Shown piece after piece: positions 7,488-16,341 of a DNA stretch of 42,062 nucleotides. Under the pieces are notes generated by a model. It saw only the letters and a list, made by a program, of their open reading frames with translations. It searched no databases and was not told the DNA's origin. The first letter of the stretch is position 1; the number at the start of each line of letters is the position of its first letter. The stretch is taken from positions 1-42,062 of the forward strand of contig CALWUO010000014.1 of the NCBI GenBank assembly GCA_944384745.1, read 5' to 3'. Both the position numbers and the translations under genes were made by a program. Origin of the DNA: an uncultured Butyricicoccus sp. (GTDB taxonomy: Bacteria; Bacillota; Clostridia; Oscillospirales; Butyricicoccaceae).

Positions 7488-8492
7488 TTATTTTTCTTCA
7501 AATGCTTTTCTTTTTTGTTTGCGTATATCATCACCGAAAAAACGAAGAGTAGTGAATTCTCCATTTAATCTTGATGCAATAGCAGCTGAATAGCGACTTT
7601 CAAAGTTTTTTGGGAGCAAATTTGTGCTTATAATCATAGGTTTATGTAACATAAGCCTATTATTTATTAGTGAATATATAATAGATATTGAAAGAGGGGT
7701 TGGAAATTCTGTTCCAAGGTCATCCAATATAAGCAAATCAGCTTTTTCATATTTAATTATAGCTTGTCTTGCTTGTCCACTTTCTATGCCATTAAACTTA
7801 ACTGTTTCATAATTATTCACAATATTTATTGCTGTATCATAAGCGACAGAAAACCCCGCTTCAGTTACAGCTTTTGCAATACAGCTTGAAAGAAAGGTTT
7901 TACCAAGTCCAGTTGAACCATAAAACAAAAGATTGTCAGAATTACTATTAAAAGTTTTTGCATATTCTATACAATCTTCTAGATTTTCTTTCATATTCTC
8001 ACGAGGAGAAGCAGGTACGCGAGAGTCCATTTTGTCAGAATAATAATCTAAATTAAAAGAATTAAAATTTTGTTCTTTTATTGGAAGCATTGTAGAAAGT
8101 TGTTCATTTAATCTATCTTGATAAGCATGTTTTAAACATCTGCAAGGTTTAGAGCCTATATAACCCATATCACTACAAATTGAACAATCTGGTTTATCAT
8201 CAAGAAAATCTGCAGGTATATTATTTTTTATAAGTAATTCTTTGCGTTCTCTTTGAAGTGCTAAATTTTGCTCTTTTAATTGTTTTAAAGCTTCTTCAGG
8301 GTCATCGCCATTTTCTAAAGCTATTTTCATTACAGAAGCGGCTGTGCTTTTAAGTAAAGAATCTATTTGTTTTATCCGTGGTATTTTCCTATAAACTTCT
8401 AGCTTTTTTTCACTTAATTTTTTGGCACGAAGCTCACGTTTTATTTCATATTCTCGCAAAATATCCGAGAGTATTTGTTTATCAAATTGCAT
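7488..8492 (-). CDS. dnaI: DnaI/DnaC-type replicative helicase loader ATPase
   Basis: A 334-residue AAA+ helicase loader that brings the DnaB-type helicase to replication forks. The N-terminal helical region (about 1-95) is followed by a four-cysteine zinc cluster, CSICSDMGYIGSKPCRC, as in DnaI. The ATPase domain then has Walker A GSTGLGKT and Walker B LLILDDLGTE, with a C-terminal arginine-rich end. The N-terminal zinc region argues for a chromosomal DnaI rather than an IstB transposition helper. It begins 2 bases after the dnaD stop codon, with AGGAG inside the end of dnaD, so the two primosome genes are translationally linked. No dnaB homologue is present nearby. Confidence 0.9.
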   Translation of the reverse strand: MQFDKQILSDILREYEIKRELRAKKLSEKKLEVYRKIPRIKQIDSLLKSTAASVMKIALENGDDPEEALKQLKEQNLALQRERKELLIKNNIPADFLDDKPDCSICSDMGYIGSKPCRCLKHAYQDRLNEQLSTMLPIKEQNFNSFNLDYYSDKMDSRVPASPRENMKENLEDCIEYAKTFNSNSDNLLFYGSTGLGKTFLSSCIAKAVTEAGFSVAYDTAINIVNNYETVKFNGIESGQARQAIIKYEKADLLILDDLGTEFPTPLSISIIYSLINNRLMLHKPMIISTNLLPKNFESRYSAAIASRLNGEFTTLRFFGDDIRKQKRKAFEEK

Positions 8493-8494
8493 TT

Positions 8495-9442
8495 TTATTT
8501 CTCCTGATTACGTTTTTGTTTACGTCTTTCAAAGTCTTCAAGCCATTCAATCTCCCAATCTTCAAGTCTATCAGTTTTGGGTTCAAAAGTTTGAACTGGC
8601 TTTGGTAATTTTTTCATTTCAGGTTCAATAGTGGTTATTTCTGAAACTGTATGTACGCCTTTTTCATGCCATGAAAGCAATACTTTTTTTAGGTAATTAA
8701 GACTATACCTTTCAATATTTGTATACATACGGTTTACAGCGAGTTCAACAGCATCAGGTGTAAAACCTTTATCCAAACAGGCAGAGGCAAATTGACGTTC
8801 TTTTACTGATGGTTCTCGTCCAATAATATTCATATATTTGAAAATAGATTCTATAAGTGGTTTTTGTGACTCCATTTTTTCAAGATATTTTTGTGCATCA
8901 GCATGTGTGTATATACCAGCGTCAGTCCATATATAAGCTTCTCTTTCAATTGTATGTCTGTCAATTTTTTCTCTATCACGTTTTAAATAACTTAAAAGCT
9001 CAATTATAACTTCAGCAGGTAATCCAAGATAATCATAAATCATGTAAAGACTGCGAATATCTTTATCTTTTAAAAAAGTTCCTAATACATCTTCAGCAGT
9101 ATCACAAACGGCAGAAAATTTATGGTCATCATTTCTAGCTAGTCTAAGTTCATTTGATGTGTAATTAGGTTTTTTTGCTTTTTTTGATTCATTAACAGTT
9201 TCATCTTTTGCTTGTTGTTCAATAAGCAGACTATTTAATGTAAAAACAGCTCTTTCATAACGGTCTTTAGAGAAGTTAAGTTCTCTCATAGCTGTGGTAT
9301 CATCTAATCTTGTGCCTGTCTTTACAACATATAAATATAACAATGCACTGTCGCCATCTCCACAGCTTATAATTTTATCTGCTATATCACAGCGTATAAC
9401 ACGAAGTTCACCGTCTGGAAGTAGCAGCGAAGTTAAACTCAT
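8495..9442 (-). CDS. dnaD: DnaD domain primosome protein
   Basis: A 315-residue primosome component for replication initiation or restart. An N-terminal winged-helix-like region (1-100) precedes two DnaB_2/DnaD C-terminal type helical domains. The first is around 113-185 (LGTFLKDKDIRSLYMIYDYL) and the second around 190-265, ending in the signature SLNYLKKVLLSWHEKG; an acidic-basic tail WEIEWLEDFERRKQ follows. GGAGGT lies ten bases before the ATG. The first gene of a two-gene operon with dnaI; its promoter is at 9517-9545. The double-domain layout is common in Clostridia and may combine the roles of DnaD and DnaB of Bacillus, which is an inference. Confidence 0.85.
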   Translation of the reverse strand: MSLTSLLLPDGELRVIRCDIADKIISCGDGDSALLYLYVVKTGTRLDDTTAMRELNFSKDRYERAVFTLNSLLIEQQAKDETVNESKKAKKPNYTSNELRLARNDDHKFSAVCDTAEDVLGTFLKDKDIRSLYMIYDYLGLPAEVIIELLSYLKRDREKIDRHTIEREAYIWTDAGIYTHADAQKYLEKMESQKPLIESIFKYMNIIGREPSVKERQFASACLDKGFTPDAVELAVNRMYTNIERYSLNYLKKVLLSWHEKGVHTVSEITTIEPEMKKLPKPVQTFEPKTDRLEDWEIEWLEDFERRKQKRNQEK

Positions 9443-9516
9443 AAAATATATTACCTCCGTTTAAATGGAAAACAATAGAAAAAAATAGAAAAATCAATAA
9501 AAAACTTTGTGCGTTT

Positions 9517-9545
9517 ATTATATCCTGTATAACTTCATGTTGCAA
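9517..9545 (-). promoter_or_regulatory. Promoter of dnaD-dnaI
   Basis: Minus strand: TTGCAA at 9540-9545, 17-base spacer, TATAAT at 9517-9522. It fires away from glmU, with which it shares the intergenic region. Confidence 0.75.
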
Positions 9546-9574
9546 TAGACATAGAAATTTTCTTAAATTACTGA

Positions 9575-9602
9575 TGATTTTTATAAATGGATATAGTATA
9601 AT
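9575..9602 (+). promoter_or_regulatory. Probable promoter of glmU-prs
   Basis: TATAAT at 9597-9602 is clear; the best -35 at 16 bases is TGATTT, which is weak. Downstream the leader holds an AACGCA/TGCGTT hairpin (9622-9638) and a small hairpin next to the start codon. Confidence 0.4.
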
Positions 9603-9651
9603 AGATAATGAATTATACTGTAACGCAAAAAATGCGTTATATCATAGATAG

Positions 9652-9664
9652 GAAGGAATCCTTC
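9652..9664 (+). promoter_or_regulatory. Hairpin overlapping the glmU ribosome-binding site
   Basis: GAAGG, AAT, CCTTC: a 5-bp stem with a 3-base loop that contains the AAGGA ribosome site and ends one base before the ATG at 9666. If it forms, it would occlude the ribosome site. The stem is short, so the effect may be small. Confidence 0.35.
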
Positions 9665-9665
9665 A

Positions 9666-10928
9666 ATGAGTAGTAATGTGATGATGACGCTGTTTCTTGA
9701 TGGCGTTAGGCAGCCCGATGGTCTTTGCTCTTTCAGTAGAAAGGTGTTGTTTACTGATGCGGGGACTTGGATTAAAAATGCACTGGAAAACACTCCATTG
9801 CAAAATGTCATAAGCACAGCACAACAAACTCTGTTTACCTCTCAAAAGCAGGCATTAAATGCGGTTAAATTACCTGAAGATGTTGAGCATGTTTTGGTAA
9901 TGGCTGAAGCTATGCCTGAACTTACCAGAGCCGACTTCTCTAAAATTGCAGCATTACATCTTGCAATAGGTCAAGATGTAACAGTATTTGCAAGTAATAT
10001 GGTTTTACATTGTGAAAATGCTATTATTAGAGATGAAAATGATGCTGTTTGTAAAATTGGCGTTGGAAATGGTCATAAGGCATTGCCTGCGGCTATTTTC
10101 AAAAAATCTGCACTAGAAAAGATATTAGATAAGGCGGAAAATTTATTTGATGCTATAAATCTTTTGGCTGGTGATGGTGCAGCGGTTGAAGTCTGTAATG
10201 TAGATGATGTAACTGTACTAACAGACGGTATCAAGGCTTATGAGGCACAGAAAAAACTTGTGATGAAGATTAACTTTGGTTATATTGCTAAGGGAGTGCA
10301 AATCTTCTCACCAGAAAACACCTTTATTTCACCTGATGCACAAATTGAAGCGGGTGCTGTTATTTTACCAAACTGTATAATTAAACAGGGTTGTAAAATT
10401 GGTGCAAACGCTACAATAGGTCCAAATACTGTACTTGAAAAGGCAGAAATTGGTGCAGGTACTAATGTTAACAACTCACAATTTACTGAATCATCAATTG
10501 GTGAAAATGCAACAGTTGGACCATTTGCTTACGTTCGTCCAAACTGTAAAATTGGTGATAAAACTCGCATAGGTGACTTTGTAGAGCTTAAAAAGGCTAA
10601 TATCGGAAACGGTACAAAAGTAAGCCATTTGACTTATATCGGTGACGCTGATGTAGGCGAGCGTGTAAACTTTGGCTGTGGTACAGTTATAGTTAACTAT
10701 GATGGCTATACCAAGAGCAAAACTGTCATCGGTGATGATTGCTTTATTGGCTGTAACACAAATCTTATTGCACCTGTAACGCTTGGCGATAGAGTATTTA
10801 CAGCGGCTGGTACAACTGTTACTAAAAATGTGCCTGATGGTGCACTTTCTGTTGCAAGGTCTAGGCAAACTAACCTTGAAGGTTGGAATGACCGTCGTCG
10901 TGAACGTATGGCGGCAGAGAAGAAATGA
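9666..10928 (+). CDS. glmU: GlmU-like protein: intact glucosamine-1-phosphate acetyltransferase, degenerate uridylyltransferase domain
   Basis: Of 420 residues (GlmU is usually about 455), the second half is a left-handed beta-helix with the acetyltransferase landmarks: YVRP, the catalytic His321 in SHLTYIGD, NYDG, IGDDCFIGCNTNLIAPVTLGD, and a RxxQTNLEGW end. This half makes N-acetylglucosamine-1-phosphate from glucosamine-1-phosphate. The N-terminal half keeps the overall frame of the UTP-dependent domain but lacks its signature: where LAAGxGTRM should be there is LDGVRQPDGL, and the GDxPL metal motif is replaced by AEAMPEL. The uridylyl step is therefore probably missing here and must come from another gene. 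It sits 62 bases before prs, the classic gcaD-prs order of Firmicutes. Confidence 0.85.
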   Translation: MSSNVMMTLFLDGVRQPDGLCSFSRKVLFTDAGTWIKNALENTPLQNVISTAQQTLFTSQKQALNAVKLPEDVEHVLVMAEAMPELTRADFSKIAALHLAIGQDVTVFASNMVLHCENAIIRDENDAVCKIGVGNGHKALPAAIFKKSALEKILDKAENLFDAINLLAGDGAAVEVCNVDDVTVLTDGIKAYEAQKKLVMKINFGYIAKGVQIFSPENTFISPDAQIEAGAVILPNCIIKQGCKIGANATIGPNTVLEKAEIGAGTNVNNSQFTESSIGENATVGPFAYVRPNCKIGDKTRIGDFVELKKANIGNGTKVSHLTYIGDADVGERVNFGCGTVIVNYDGYTKSKTVIGDDCFIGCNTNLIAPVTLGDRVFTAAGTTVTKNVPDGALSVARSRQTNLEGWNDRRRERMAAEKK

Positions 10929-10990
10929 GAAAATCGAGAGATGAAAAAACTAAAATTTTTATGCAATGAATGCAGGGGGTAATGATTCCA

Positions 10991-11950
10991 ATGATTTCTC
11001 ACGGTAAAAACATTAAAATTTTCGCTGGTAGCTCTCATCCAGCACTAGCTATGCAAATCGCATCTGCACTAGGTCTTACTCTGGGTAAGGCTACTATCGG
11101 CACTTTCTCTGATGGTGAATGTTCAATCTCGATTTCTGAAACCGTTCGTGGCTCAGATGTATTCTTAGTTCAGTCTACATGTGAACCTGTAAACGATACT
11201 CTGATGGAACTTCTGATTATGATTGACGCTTGTCGTCGTGCATCTGCTGGTCGTATAACAGCAGTTGTGCCATATTTTGGTTACGCTCGTCAAGACCGTA
11301 AGAGTAAGGCTCGTGACCCAATTTCTGCAAAGCTGGTTGCAAATCTTCTAACAACCGCTGGTGCAGATAGAGTGCTAACAATGGACCTTCATGCAACTCA
11401 AATTCAAGGTTTCTTTGATATCCCAGTTGATAACCTGTTTGGTTCTTCTGTGCTTATCCCTTACTATGCTGGTAAGTTTGGCATTTCTCGTGCGGATACC
11501 GTTGTTGTATCTCCAGACCTTGGTTCTGTGAACCGTGCAAGAAAGTTTACAGAAAAGCTTGATTTGCCTCTAGCTATTATTGACAAGCGTCGTCCAAAGG
11601 CTAATGTATCCGAAGTAATGAACATTATTGGCGATGTAAAGGGTAAAAAGGTTCTTCTGATTGATGACCTTATTGACACAGCAGGTACTCTTGTACATGC
11701 TGCAAGTGCACTTGTTGAAAAGGGCGGAGCTACTGAAATTTATGCTTGTGCATCTCATGGTGTGCTTTCTGGTCCAGCTATTGAGCGTATACAGAATAGC
11801 CCAATCAAGGAGCTGACTTTACTTGATACTATTGCACTACCACAAAATAAGATGATTGATAAAATCAATATCTTGAATGTTGCACCAGTATTTACTGAAG
11901 CTATTGCTCGTATCTATGAGGAAGCATCTGTTTCTACTTTATTTGATTAA
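10991..11950 (+). CDS. prs: Ribose-phosphate pyrophosphokinase (PRPP synthase)
   Basis: Makes 5-phosphoribosyl-1-pyrophosphate from ribose-5-phosphate and ATP for nucleotide, His and Trp synthesis. 319 residues, standard for class I. Motifs: FSDGE near the start, RQDRKxKxRDPISAK flexible loop, the [18 protein letters not shown] metal and allosteric region, [10 protein letters not shown], and the PRPP loop [14 protein letters not shown]. Start chosen at ATG 10991, ten bases after AGGGGGT; upstream in-frame ATGs at 10970 and 10982 lie on or next to that ribosome site. Its codon choice is richer in C-ending codons than most neighbours, which fits high expression. Co-transcribed with glmU and closed by a terminator. 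Confidence 0.97.
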   Translation: MISHGKNIKIFAGSSHPALAMQIASALGLTLGKATIGTFSDGECSISISETVRGSDVFLVQSTCEPVNDTLMELLIMIDACRRASAGRITAVVPYFGYARQDRKSKARDPISAKLVANLLTTAGADRVLTMDLHATQIQGFFDIPVDNLFGSSVLIPYYAGKFGISRADTVVVSPDLGSVNRARKFTEKLDLPLAIIDKRRPKANVSEVMNIIGDVKGKKVLLIDDLIDTAGTLVHAASALVEKGGATEIYACASHGVLSGPAIERIQNSPIKELTLLDTIALPQNKMIDKINILNVAPVFTEAIARIYEEASVSTLFD

Positions 11951-11972
11951 GTTTTATTGACTAGAAAAAAAG

Positions 11973-12006
11973 CGGACGAGTGTTTTCCTTGTCCGTTTTT
12001 TATTTT
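11973..12006 (+). terminator. Intrinsic terminator after prs
   Basis: CGGACGAG (11973-11980), 7-base loop, CTTGTCCG (11988-11995) with one G-U pair, followed by a T-rich run. The ymdB start is only 18 bases further on, so ymdB depends on read-through or on an unseen promoter. Confidence 0.85.
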
Positions 12007-12023
12007 TTAAAATAGGAGATAGT

Positions 12024-12791
12024 ATGAGAATTTTAGCAGTAGGTGATGTAGTAGGTTCGGCAGGTCTGCAACACTTAAAACGCAGATTAAAACAGATTAA
12101 ACAGGAAAATAAAATAGATTTTACCATTGTTAATGGTGAAAATTGTGCAGGTGTTGGCATATTTCCACAACAAGCAGATGATATATTTACAGCAGGTGCA
12201 GATGTTATAACACTTGGAAATCATGTCTGGAATAGACGCCAAATAGTGCCATATCTTGATGATAATAAATATATACTTAGACCAGCCAATTTAGCACCAC
12301 AAGCCCCAGGAGAGGGTTTTAATATTTACGATGTTTTGGGTTATCGTGTGCTTGTTGTAAATTTAATAGGTAGGTGTGAAATGGCTTTTGGGCCAGATAA
12401 TCCATTTTTGGCGGTAGATAAAATATTGAAACACTCACAATATGATATAGCTGTATGTGAAATTCATGCATCAGCAACAAGTGAAAAGCTCGCTATGGGT
12501 TTTTATCTTGATGGCAGAGTTTCAGCCGTTTATGGCACACATACACATGTACAAACAGCAGATGAAAGAATAAATCCAAAAGGTACAGGTTATATAACTG
12601 ACATTGGAATGACAGGCCCTATATGGTCGGTTTTAGGTGTAAAGCCACAACAGTCTATTGCAATGTTTAGAGGAGATTTAACCGAAACATTCCAAACAGC
12701 AGAGGGTGAATGTGCATTAGGTGGAATTATTTTTGATATTGATACCACAAGCAAAAAATGTACAGATATTAAACGTATTTTCTATAAATAA
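12024..12791 (+). CDS. ymdB: YmdB-family metallophosphoesterase (TIGR00282)
   Basis: A 255-residue binuclear metallophosphoesterase. Bacillus YmdB cleaves 2',3'-cyclic nucleotides and affects biofilm and motility decisions. Metal ligands are visible at D8 (VGDVVG), E39-N40 (NGEN), N66-H67 (LGNHVW), the His of CEIHAS, and the His pair in GTHTHVQTAD. GGAG precedes the ATG. In Bacillus ymdB lies directly behind rny; here rny is about 18 kb away on the other strand. The gene follows prs after a terminator, so its promoter is not obvious. Confidence 0.92.
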   Translation: MRILAVGDVVGSAGLQHLKRRLKQIKQENKIDFTIVNGENCAGVGIFPQQADDIFTAGADVITLGNHVWNRRQIVPYLDDNKYILRPANLAPQAPGEGFNIYDVLGYRVLVVNLIGRCEMAFGPDNPFLAVDKILKHSQYDIAVCEIHASATSEKLAMGFYLDGRVSAVYGTHTHVQTADERINPKGTGYITDIGMTGPIWSVLGVKPQQSIAMFRGDLTETFQTAEGECALGGIIFDIDTTSKKCTDIKRIFYK

Positions 12792-12795
12792 AAAT

Positions 12796-12835
12796 AAACA
12801 CCGTGTTAGGCTTAAAAAACCATGGCACGATGTTT
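12796..12835. terminator. Probable bidirectional terminator between ymdB and the convergent gene
   Basis: AAACACCGTG (12796-12805) and CACGATGTTT (12826-12835), with a 20-base loop. On the minus strand all ten pairs form (one G-U) and a TATTTTTATTT run follows; on the plus strand one mismatch is present and a T-rich run follows further on. The loop is long, so strength is uncertain. Confidence 0.5.
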
Positions 12836-12842
12836 AAATTTA

Positions 12843-13478
12843 TTATTTTTTTAGCATCACTTCAAATTCAGGAGTGATGTTTTTCTTTGTGACAAAAAAT
12901 GATATTACAAGTAGCAAGTATGTTATATCAAAATTGCTTTTAGAGATAATCTTTATAAAAACACAAGCTAAAACAGTCACAATGTCAATATATTTGTAAA
13001 TACTTCTAAAATTATATCGTTTTATAATTCTGTGTTTAATGCGATAGTTTTGGAATGTAATAGCACCTGCAACACAGCCAATTAAAGCATCAAGCCAATA
13101 ATTTATAAGATATTTTCCCGTGACAAGATTATTTAAGAAAAATAACACCATACTCAAAGTGAAAACAATCCAAATACTTGAAATAATAACCTTTTCATAA
13201 TCTTGTTGGCAAAGTTTTTTCTTCATAGACTGTAAAACAGATTTTTTTGTAAATTTTTTTACATAATCTGCATCAGGAAAAGCCTCTTTTAATGTTTTAC
13301 CATCTTTTATAGCATTTAAACACTGTTCAAGAGCATAGTTTACAGCCGAACTTTTTTCTAAATCGGTAAGTGAATTCATATTTGATATTTTATTTAAAAT
13401 ATCGTTGAAAAATTCTTTGTATTCAGGTGTAAGTTTTTTTGTTAAATAAAGATTATCTATATAAATCTGTTTTTTCAT
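12843..13478 (-). CDS. Membrane protein of unknown function with helical cytosolic N-terminal domain
   Basis: I do not recognise a family with certainty. The 211 residues split into a soluble, charged, helical N-terminal half (1-100), which includes ALEQCLNAIKDGKTLKEAFPDADYVKKF, and a C-terminal half with four hydrophobic segments (about 100-118, 125-142, 160-175, 182-195). The layout resembles small DUF1048/HAAS-type proteins of Firmicutes, which pair an alpha-helical domain with membrane spans, but this is a weak resemblance. There is no Shine-Dalgarno sequence; the ATG lies three bases after the stop codon of the M18 aminopeptidase, so translation is probably coupled to it. It is the last gene of that operon. 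Confidence 0.7.
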   Translation of the reverse strand: MKKQIYIDNLYLTKKLTPEYKEFFNDILNKISNMNSLTDLEKSSAVNYALEQCLNAIKDGKTLKEAFPDADYVKKFTKKSVLQSMKKKLCQQDYEKVIISSIWIVFTLSMVLFFLNNLVTGKYLINYWLDALIGCVAGAITFQNYRIKHRIIKRYNFRSIYKYIDIVTVLACVFIKIISKSNFDITYLLLVISFFVTKKNITPEFEVMLKK

Positions 13479-13481
13479 AAA

Positions 13482-14795
13482 TCATTTGCAAAATACAATC
13501 TTTTCACTATCAGTAATGCACAGATTTGTATTATAAAATTCAGTTAATGCATCAATCATATATTTAGAGTCTTTAATACCAGCGGTTTCATAAGCGGAAT
13601 GCATAGAAAGTTGAGGTAAACCAATATCAACAGTATGCATAGAAACCTTTTGTGAGGATAGATTGCCAAGTGTACTGCCGCCAATTATATCGCTATGATT
13701 TACAAATTTTTGTACTGGAGCATTGGCACGGTTACAAATTTCAATAAATACAGAAGCACTTATAGCATCAGTGGTATATTTTTGATTGGCAGAAAATTTA
13801 ATTACAATACCCTTGTTTAAATATGTGCAGTTTTCAGCATCGGTCTTTTCTGGGTGATTAGGGTGAACTGCATGTGCATTATCACAGGAAACCATAAAGC
13901 TTTTAGCAATAGCAGTATAATAATCTTCATTTGTAAAGCCTAAACCAGAGTTTAAACGCTGAAGTACATCATATAAAAATGTGGACAATGCACCTTGCTT
14001 AGTGCCAGAGCCTACTTCTTCATTATCAAAACAAGAATAAACATTAACTGCATGCTCATTATTAGAGTTAATAAATGCGGTTAAAGAGGCATAAGCACAT
14101 TGTAAGTCATCAAGACGAGCAGAGGAGATAAACTCATTTTTTGCACCCCAAATACTAGGCTTTGTGCGAGGGTATAAATATAAATCTTTACTTAAAATAT
14201 CTTCTTTGTTAACACCAAGCTCATTTGCAATTAGTTCATCATAGCTATCACATTCGCCAGCAGAGAATAAAGGCTGCATATCAACCTGATTACTATACTT
14301 TATACCATTGTTAATCTCACGATTTAAATGTATAGCAAGATTTGGAATAAGCACTAAATCTTTATCAAATGCCAAAAGCTTAGAATAAATGGTATTATCA
14401 TTTTTTACAAGCACTCTTCCCGCAATAGAAAGAGGGCGGTCAAGCCAAGTGGAAGAAATCATTCCGCCATAAGCTTCAATATTTAATTTAATATAATCGC
14501 CTTTGCCTTTAACTTCTGCATGTTCTTTGACTTTAAAACTAGGTGAGTCACTATGAGAAGAAGTAATTTGAAAATGATAGTTATCAAGTTTTTCGCCAAT
14601 ATTAAATGCGATAATTGAAGAACCATTTCTTATAGTGTAATATTTACCACCACGTTTTAAATCCCATTTTTCACACTCTTTAATATGGGTAAAACCTGCA
14701 TTATCTAGCATTTTTGAAAGCTCACTAACCGCATGAAAACAGCTAGGGCATTTACTTATAAATTCAAGTACATCTTTAGATGTTTTTTCAAACAT
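13482..14795 (-). CDS. M18 family aminopeptidase
   Basis: A 437-residue zinc aminopeptidase of the aspartyl aminopeptidase type, which removes N-terminal (often acidic) residues from peptides in the cytosol. Metal and catalytic motifs: HSDSP near residue 80, SARLDDLQ, DNEEVGSGTKQGA, SCDNAHAVHPNHPEK, GGSTLG and DIGLPQLSMHSAYE. Length agrees with the family (about 430-460). GGAGG lies upstream of the ATG and a consensus promoter stands at 14826-14854. A membrane protein of unknown function follows 3 bases behind. Confidence 0.95.
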   Translation of the reverse strand: MFEKTSKDVLEFISKCPSCFHAVSELSKMLDNAGFTHIKECEKWDLKRGGKYYTIRNGSSIIAFNIGEKLDNYHFQITSSHSDSPSFKVKEHAEVKGKGDYIKLNIEAYGGMISSTWLDRPLSIAGRVLVKNDNTIYSKLLAFDKDLVLIPNLAIHLNREINNGIKYSNQVDMQPLFSAGECDSYDELIANELGVNKEDILSKDLYLYPRTKPSIWGAKNEFISSARLDDLQCAYASLTAFINSNNEHAVNVYSCFDNEEVGSGTKQGALSTFLYDVLQRLNSGLGFTNEDYYTAIAKSFMVSCDNAHAVHPNHPEKTDAENCTYLNKGIVIKFSANQKYTTDAISASVFIEICNRANAPVQKFVNHSDIIGGSTLGNLSSQKVSMHTVDIGLPQLSMHSAYETAGIKDSKYMIDALTEFYNTNLCITDSEKIVFCK

Positions 14796-14825
14796 TTTAA
14801 TAATCCTCCAAGTTTTTATTTTTAT

Positions 14826-14854
14826 AGTATAACATAAATAAATGCAAGTGTAAA
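14826..14854 (-). promoter_or_regulatory. Promoter of the M18 aminopeptidase operon
   Basis: Minus strand: TTTACA at 14849-14854, 17-base spacer, TATACT at 14826-14831. The -35 box lies in the T-rich tail of the preceding terminator. Confidence 0.75.
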
Positions 14855-14885
14855 AACAAAAGAGGACGGAAATTAACTCCCGCCC
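14849..14885 (-). terminator. Terminator of the APC transporter gene
   Basis: Minus strand GGGCGGGA (14878-14885), 6-base loop, TTCCGTCC (14864-14871) with two G-U pairs, then TCTTTTGTTTTT. A second small stem, AAGAGA/TCTCTT, lies just before it next to the stop codon. Confidence 0.75.
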
Positions 14886-14907
14886 CCTTTTAAAGAGAGG
14901 TAATCTC

Positions 14908-16341
14908 TTATATGTTCGTTTTTTCGTTTTTCTTAATGATTGGCATAATCAGACCAAGTGCAGTTAGTACAAATGGAGTGATTATATTTAGGCATGTTGA
15001 ATAAAGGTCACCCTTTACATACATACCAAGGATACAGCAAGCTGCTGTTACAATAAAACACCAAATACCTGCTATCACAGCAAGTGGTTGAGATTTTGTA
15101 AAACGATATTCTGGGTTAAACTTCTTACCAAATATTCTTAAAGCGATATAAGCGGTAAATACCCATAGATAACGCAGAGGCATTGTTACAGAGTTAAGTT
15201 TATTAAGCTGAGTTAGTACACCAGCCGCACCAGAACCGCCAAAAATTTGAACAACAATGATTGCACCAGATAGAATTACTACCATCCAAATACCATTGAT
15301 ATAAGCACCATACTTATTTTTCTTTAATAGAGCAGTTGGAATAAACTGTCTTGCATCTTCATTATCAAGCAGTATACGAAGTGGAGCATCAATACTTAAT
15401 ACTAAGGTAGAGAACTGACCGATCGCATTACATGCTGCATAGATAATCATTAGTGCATTACCAACGCCATAGTATTCACCGAGTTTTTCAAATGCCCAAT
15501 AAGAACCATTGGAAACATAAGAATTAAAGCTTTCAGTGCTACCGTTAATAACAGCAGGGTCGAACATCATACCCATAGCAAATGTGCCAAGAATAGCACA
15601 AACTACAACCATAATGGCGAGAGAAATCATACCACGAGGGAAACCTTTAGATGGGTTTTCGACCTTGTTAACATAAGGAGAGATTTTCTCACAGCCACCT
15701 ACTGCAAATACAAGAATTGATAGGGAAGTAAAGTATTGTACATTAAACTGAGGAATGATGTTATCCCAAGAGAAGTTAAGAGAAACAAAACCGCCATTAG
15801 GATTGATAACTGGAGCTGCAAACATCATGATGATATAAAGAATGGACATTACAAACATGCTTGTACCAGCAATAGTTGTCAGCTTTTTCAGCGGGTTTAA
15901 ACCACGACTAGCAACCCAACAGAAGAACAAAAATACAACTAAGGTTGCAATTTGAACCCAATGAGTAGGGAATGTATCATAAGTTGTACCATTTTGGAAA
16001 ATCATCCAACTAAGAGCTTTTAAGCCGCCACTGCCCTTACTTGCAATATAGGTTACATGACAAGCCCAATAAGTCCAACCTGCATAATATGCACATTTAG
16101 GACCGATAGTTTCATGAATCCAAGAGCTAACGCCACCGCCTGAATTTTTGAAAGCAGAACCAAGTTCACCTACCATAAGAGCATAAGGAACAAAGTACAA
16201 AGCAAACATTAAAATCCAGCTAAAAATAACTTGTGTACCGTTGAAATAAACGAAACCGTTAAGAACGTTTCCGAAACCCCATACAGTGGAGAACGCCATA
16301 AATCCAAGTGTATACCACTTGATTTTCTTAGAGTTTTCCAT
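14908..16341 (-). CDS. APC superfamily amino acid permease
   Basis: A 477-residue membrane transporter with about 12 hydrophobic segments. The first span carries the family signature (GFMAFSTVWGFGNVLNGF), span 2 ends with GELGSAFKNSGGGVSSWIHETIG, and FAVGGCEKISPYV with KGFPRG follows in the middle. The pattern is that of amino acid/polyamine/organocation carriers, closest in style to the glutamate:GABA antiporter-like branch (GadC/YjeM), but the substrate cannot be read from sequence. Start set to ATG 16341 (MENSKK), preceded by AGGTAGGTG; the in-frame extension to 16380 lacks a ribosome site. It is a single gene with its own terminator. Confidence 0.88.
   Translation of the reverse strand: MENSKKIKWYTLGFMAFSTVWGFGNVLNGFVYFNGTQVIFSWILMFALYFVPYALMVGELGSAFKNSGGGVSSWIHETIGPKCAYYAGWTYWACHVTYIASKGSGGLKALSWMIFQNGTTYDTFPTHWVQIATLVVFLFFCWVASRGLNPLKKLTTIAGTSMFVMSILYIIMMFAAPVINPNGGFVSLNFSWDNIIPQFNVQYFTSLSILVFAVGGCEKISPYVNKVENPSKGFPRGMISLAIMVVVCAILGTFAMGMMFDPAVINGSTESFNSYVSNGSYWAFEKLGEYYGVGNALMIIYAACNAIGQFSTLVLSIDAPLRILLDNEDARQFIPTALLKKNKYGAYINGIWMVVILSGAIIVVQIFGGSGAAGVLTQLNKLNSVTMPLRYLWVFTAYIALRIFGKKFNPEYRFTKSQPLAVIAGIWCFIVTAACCILGMYVKGDLYSTCLNIITPFVLTALGLIMPIIKKNEKTNI

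Noticed and set aside
10494..10868. Open frame antisense to glmU (124 codons)
   Set aside because: It mirrors the repetitive beta-helix coding region and encodes no known motif.
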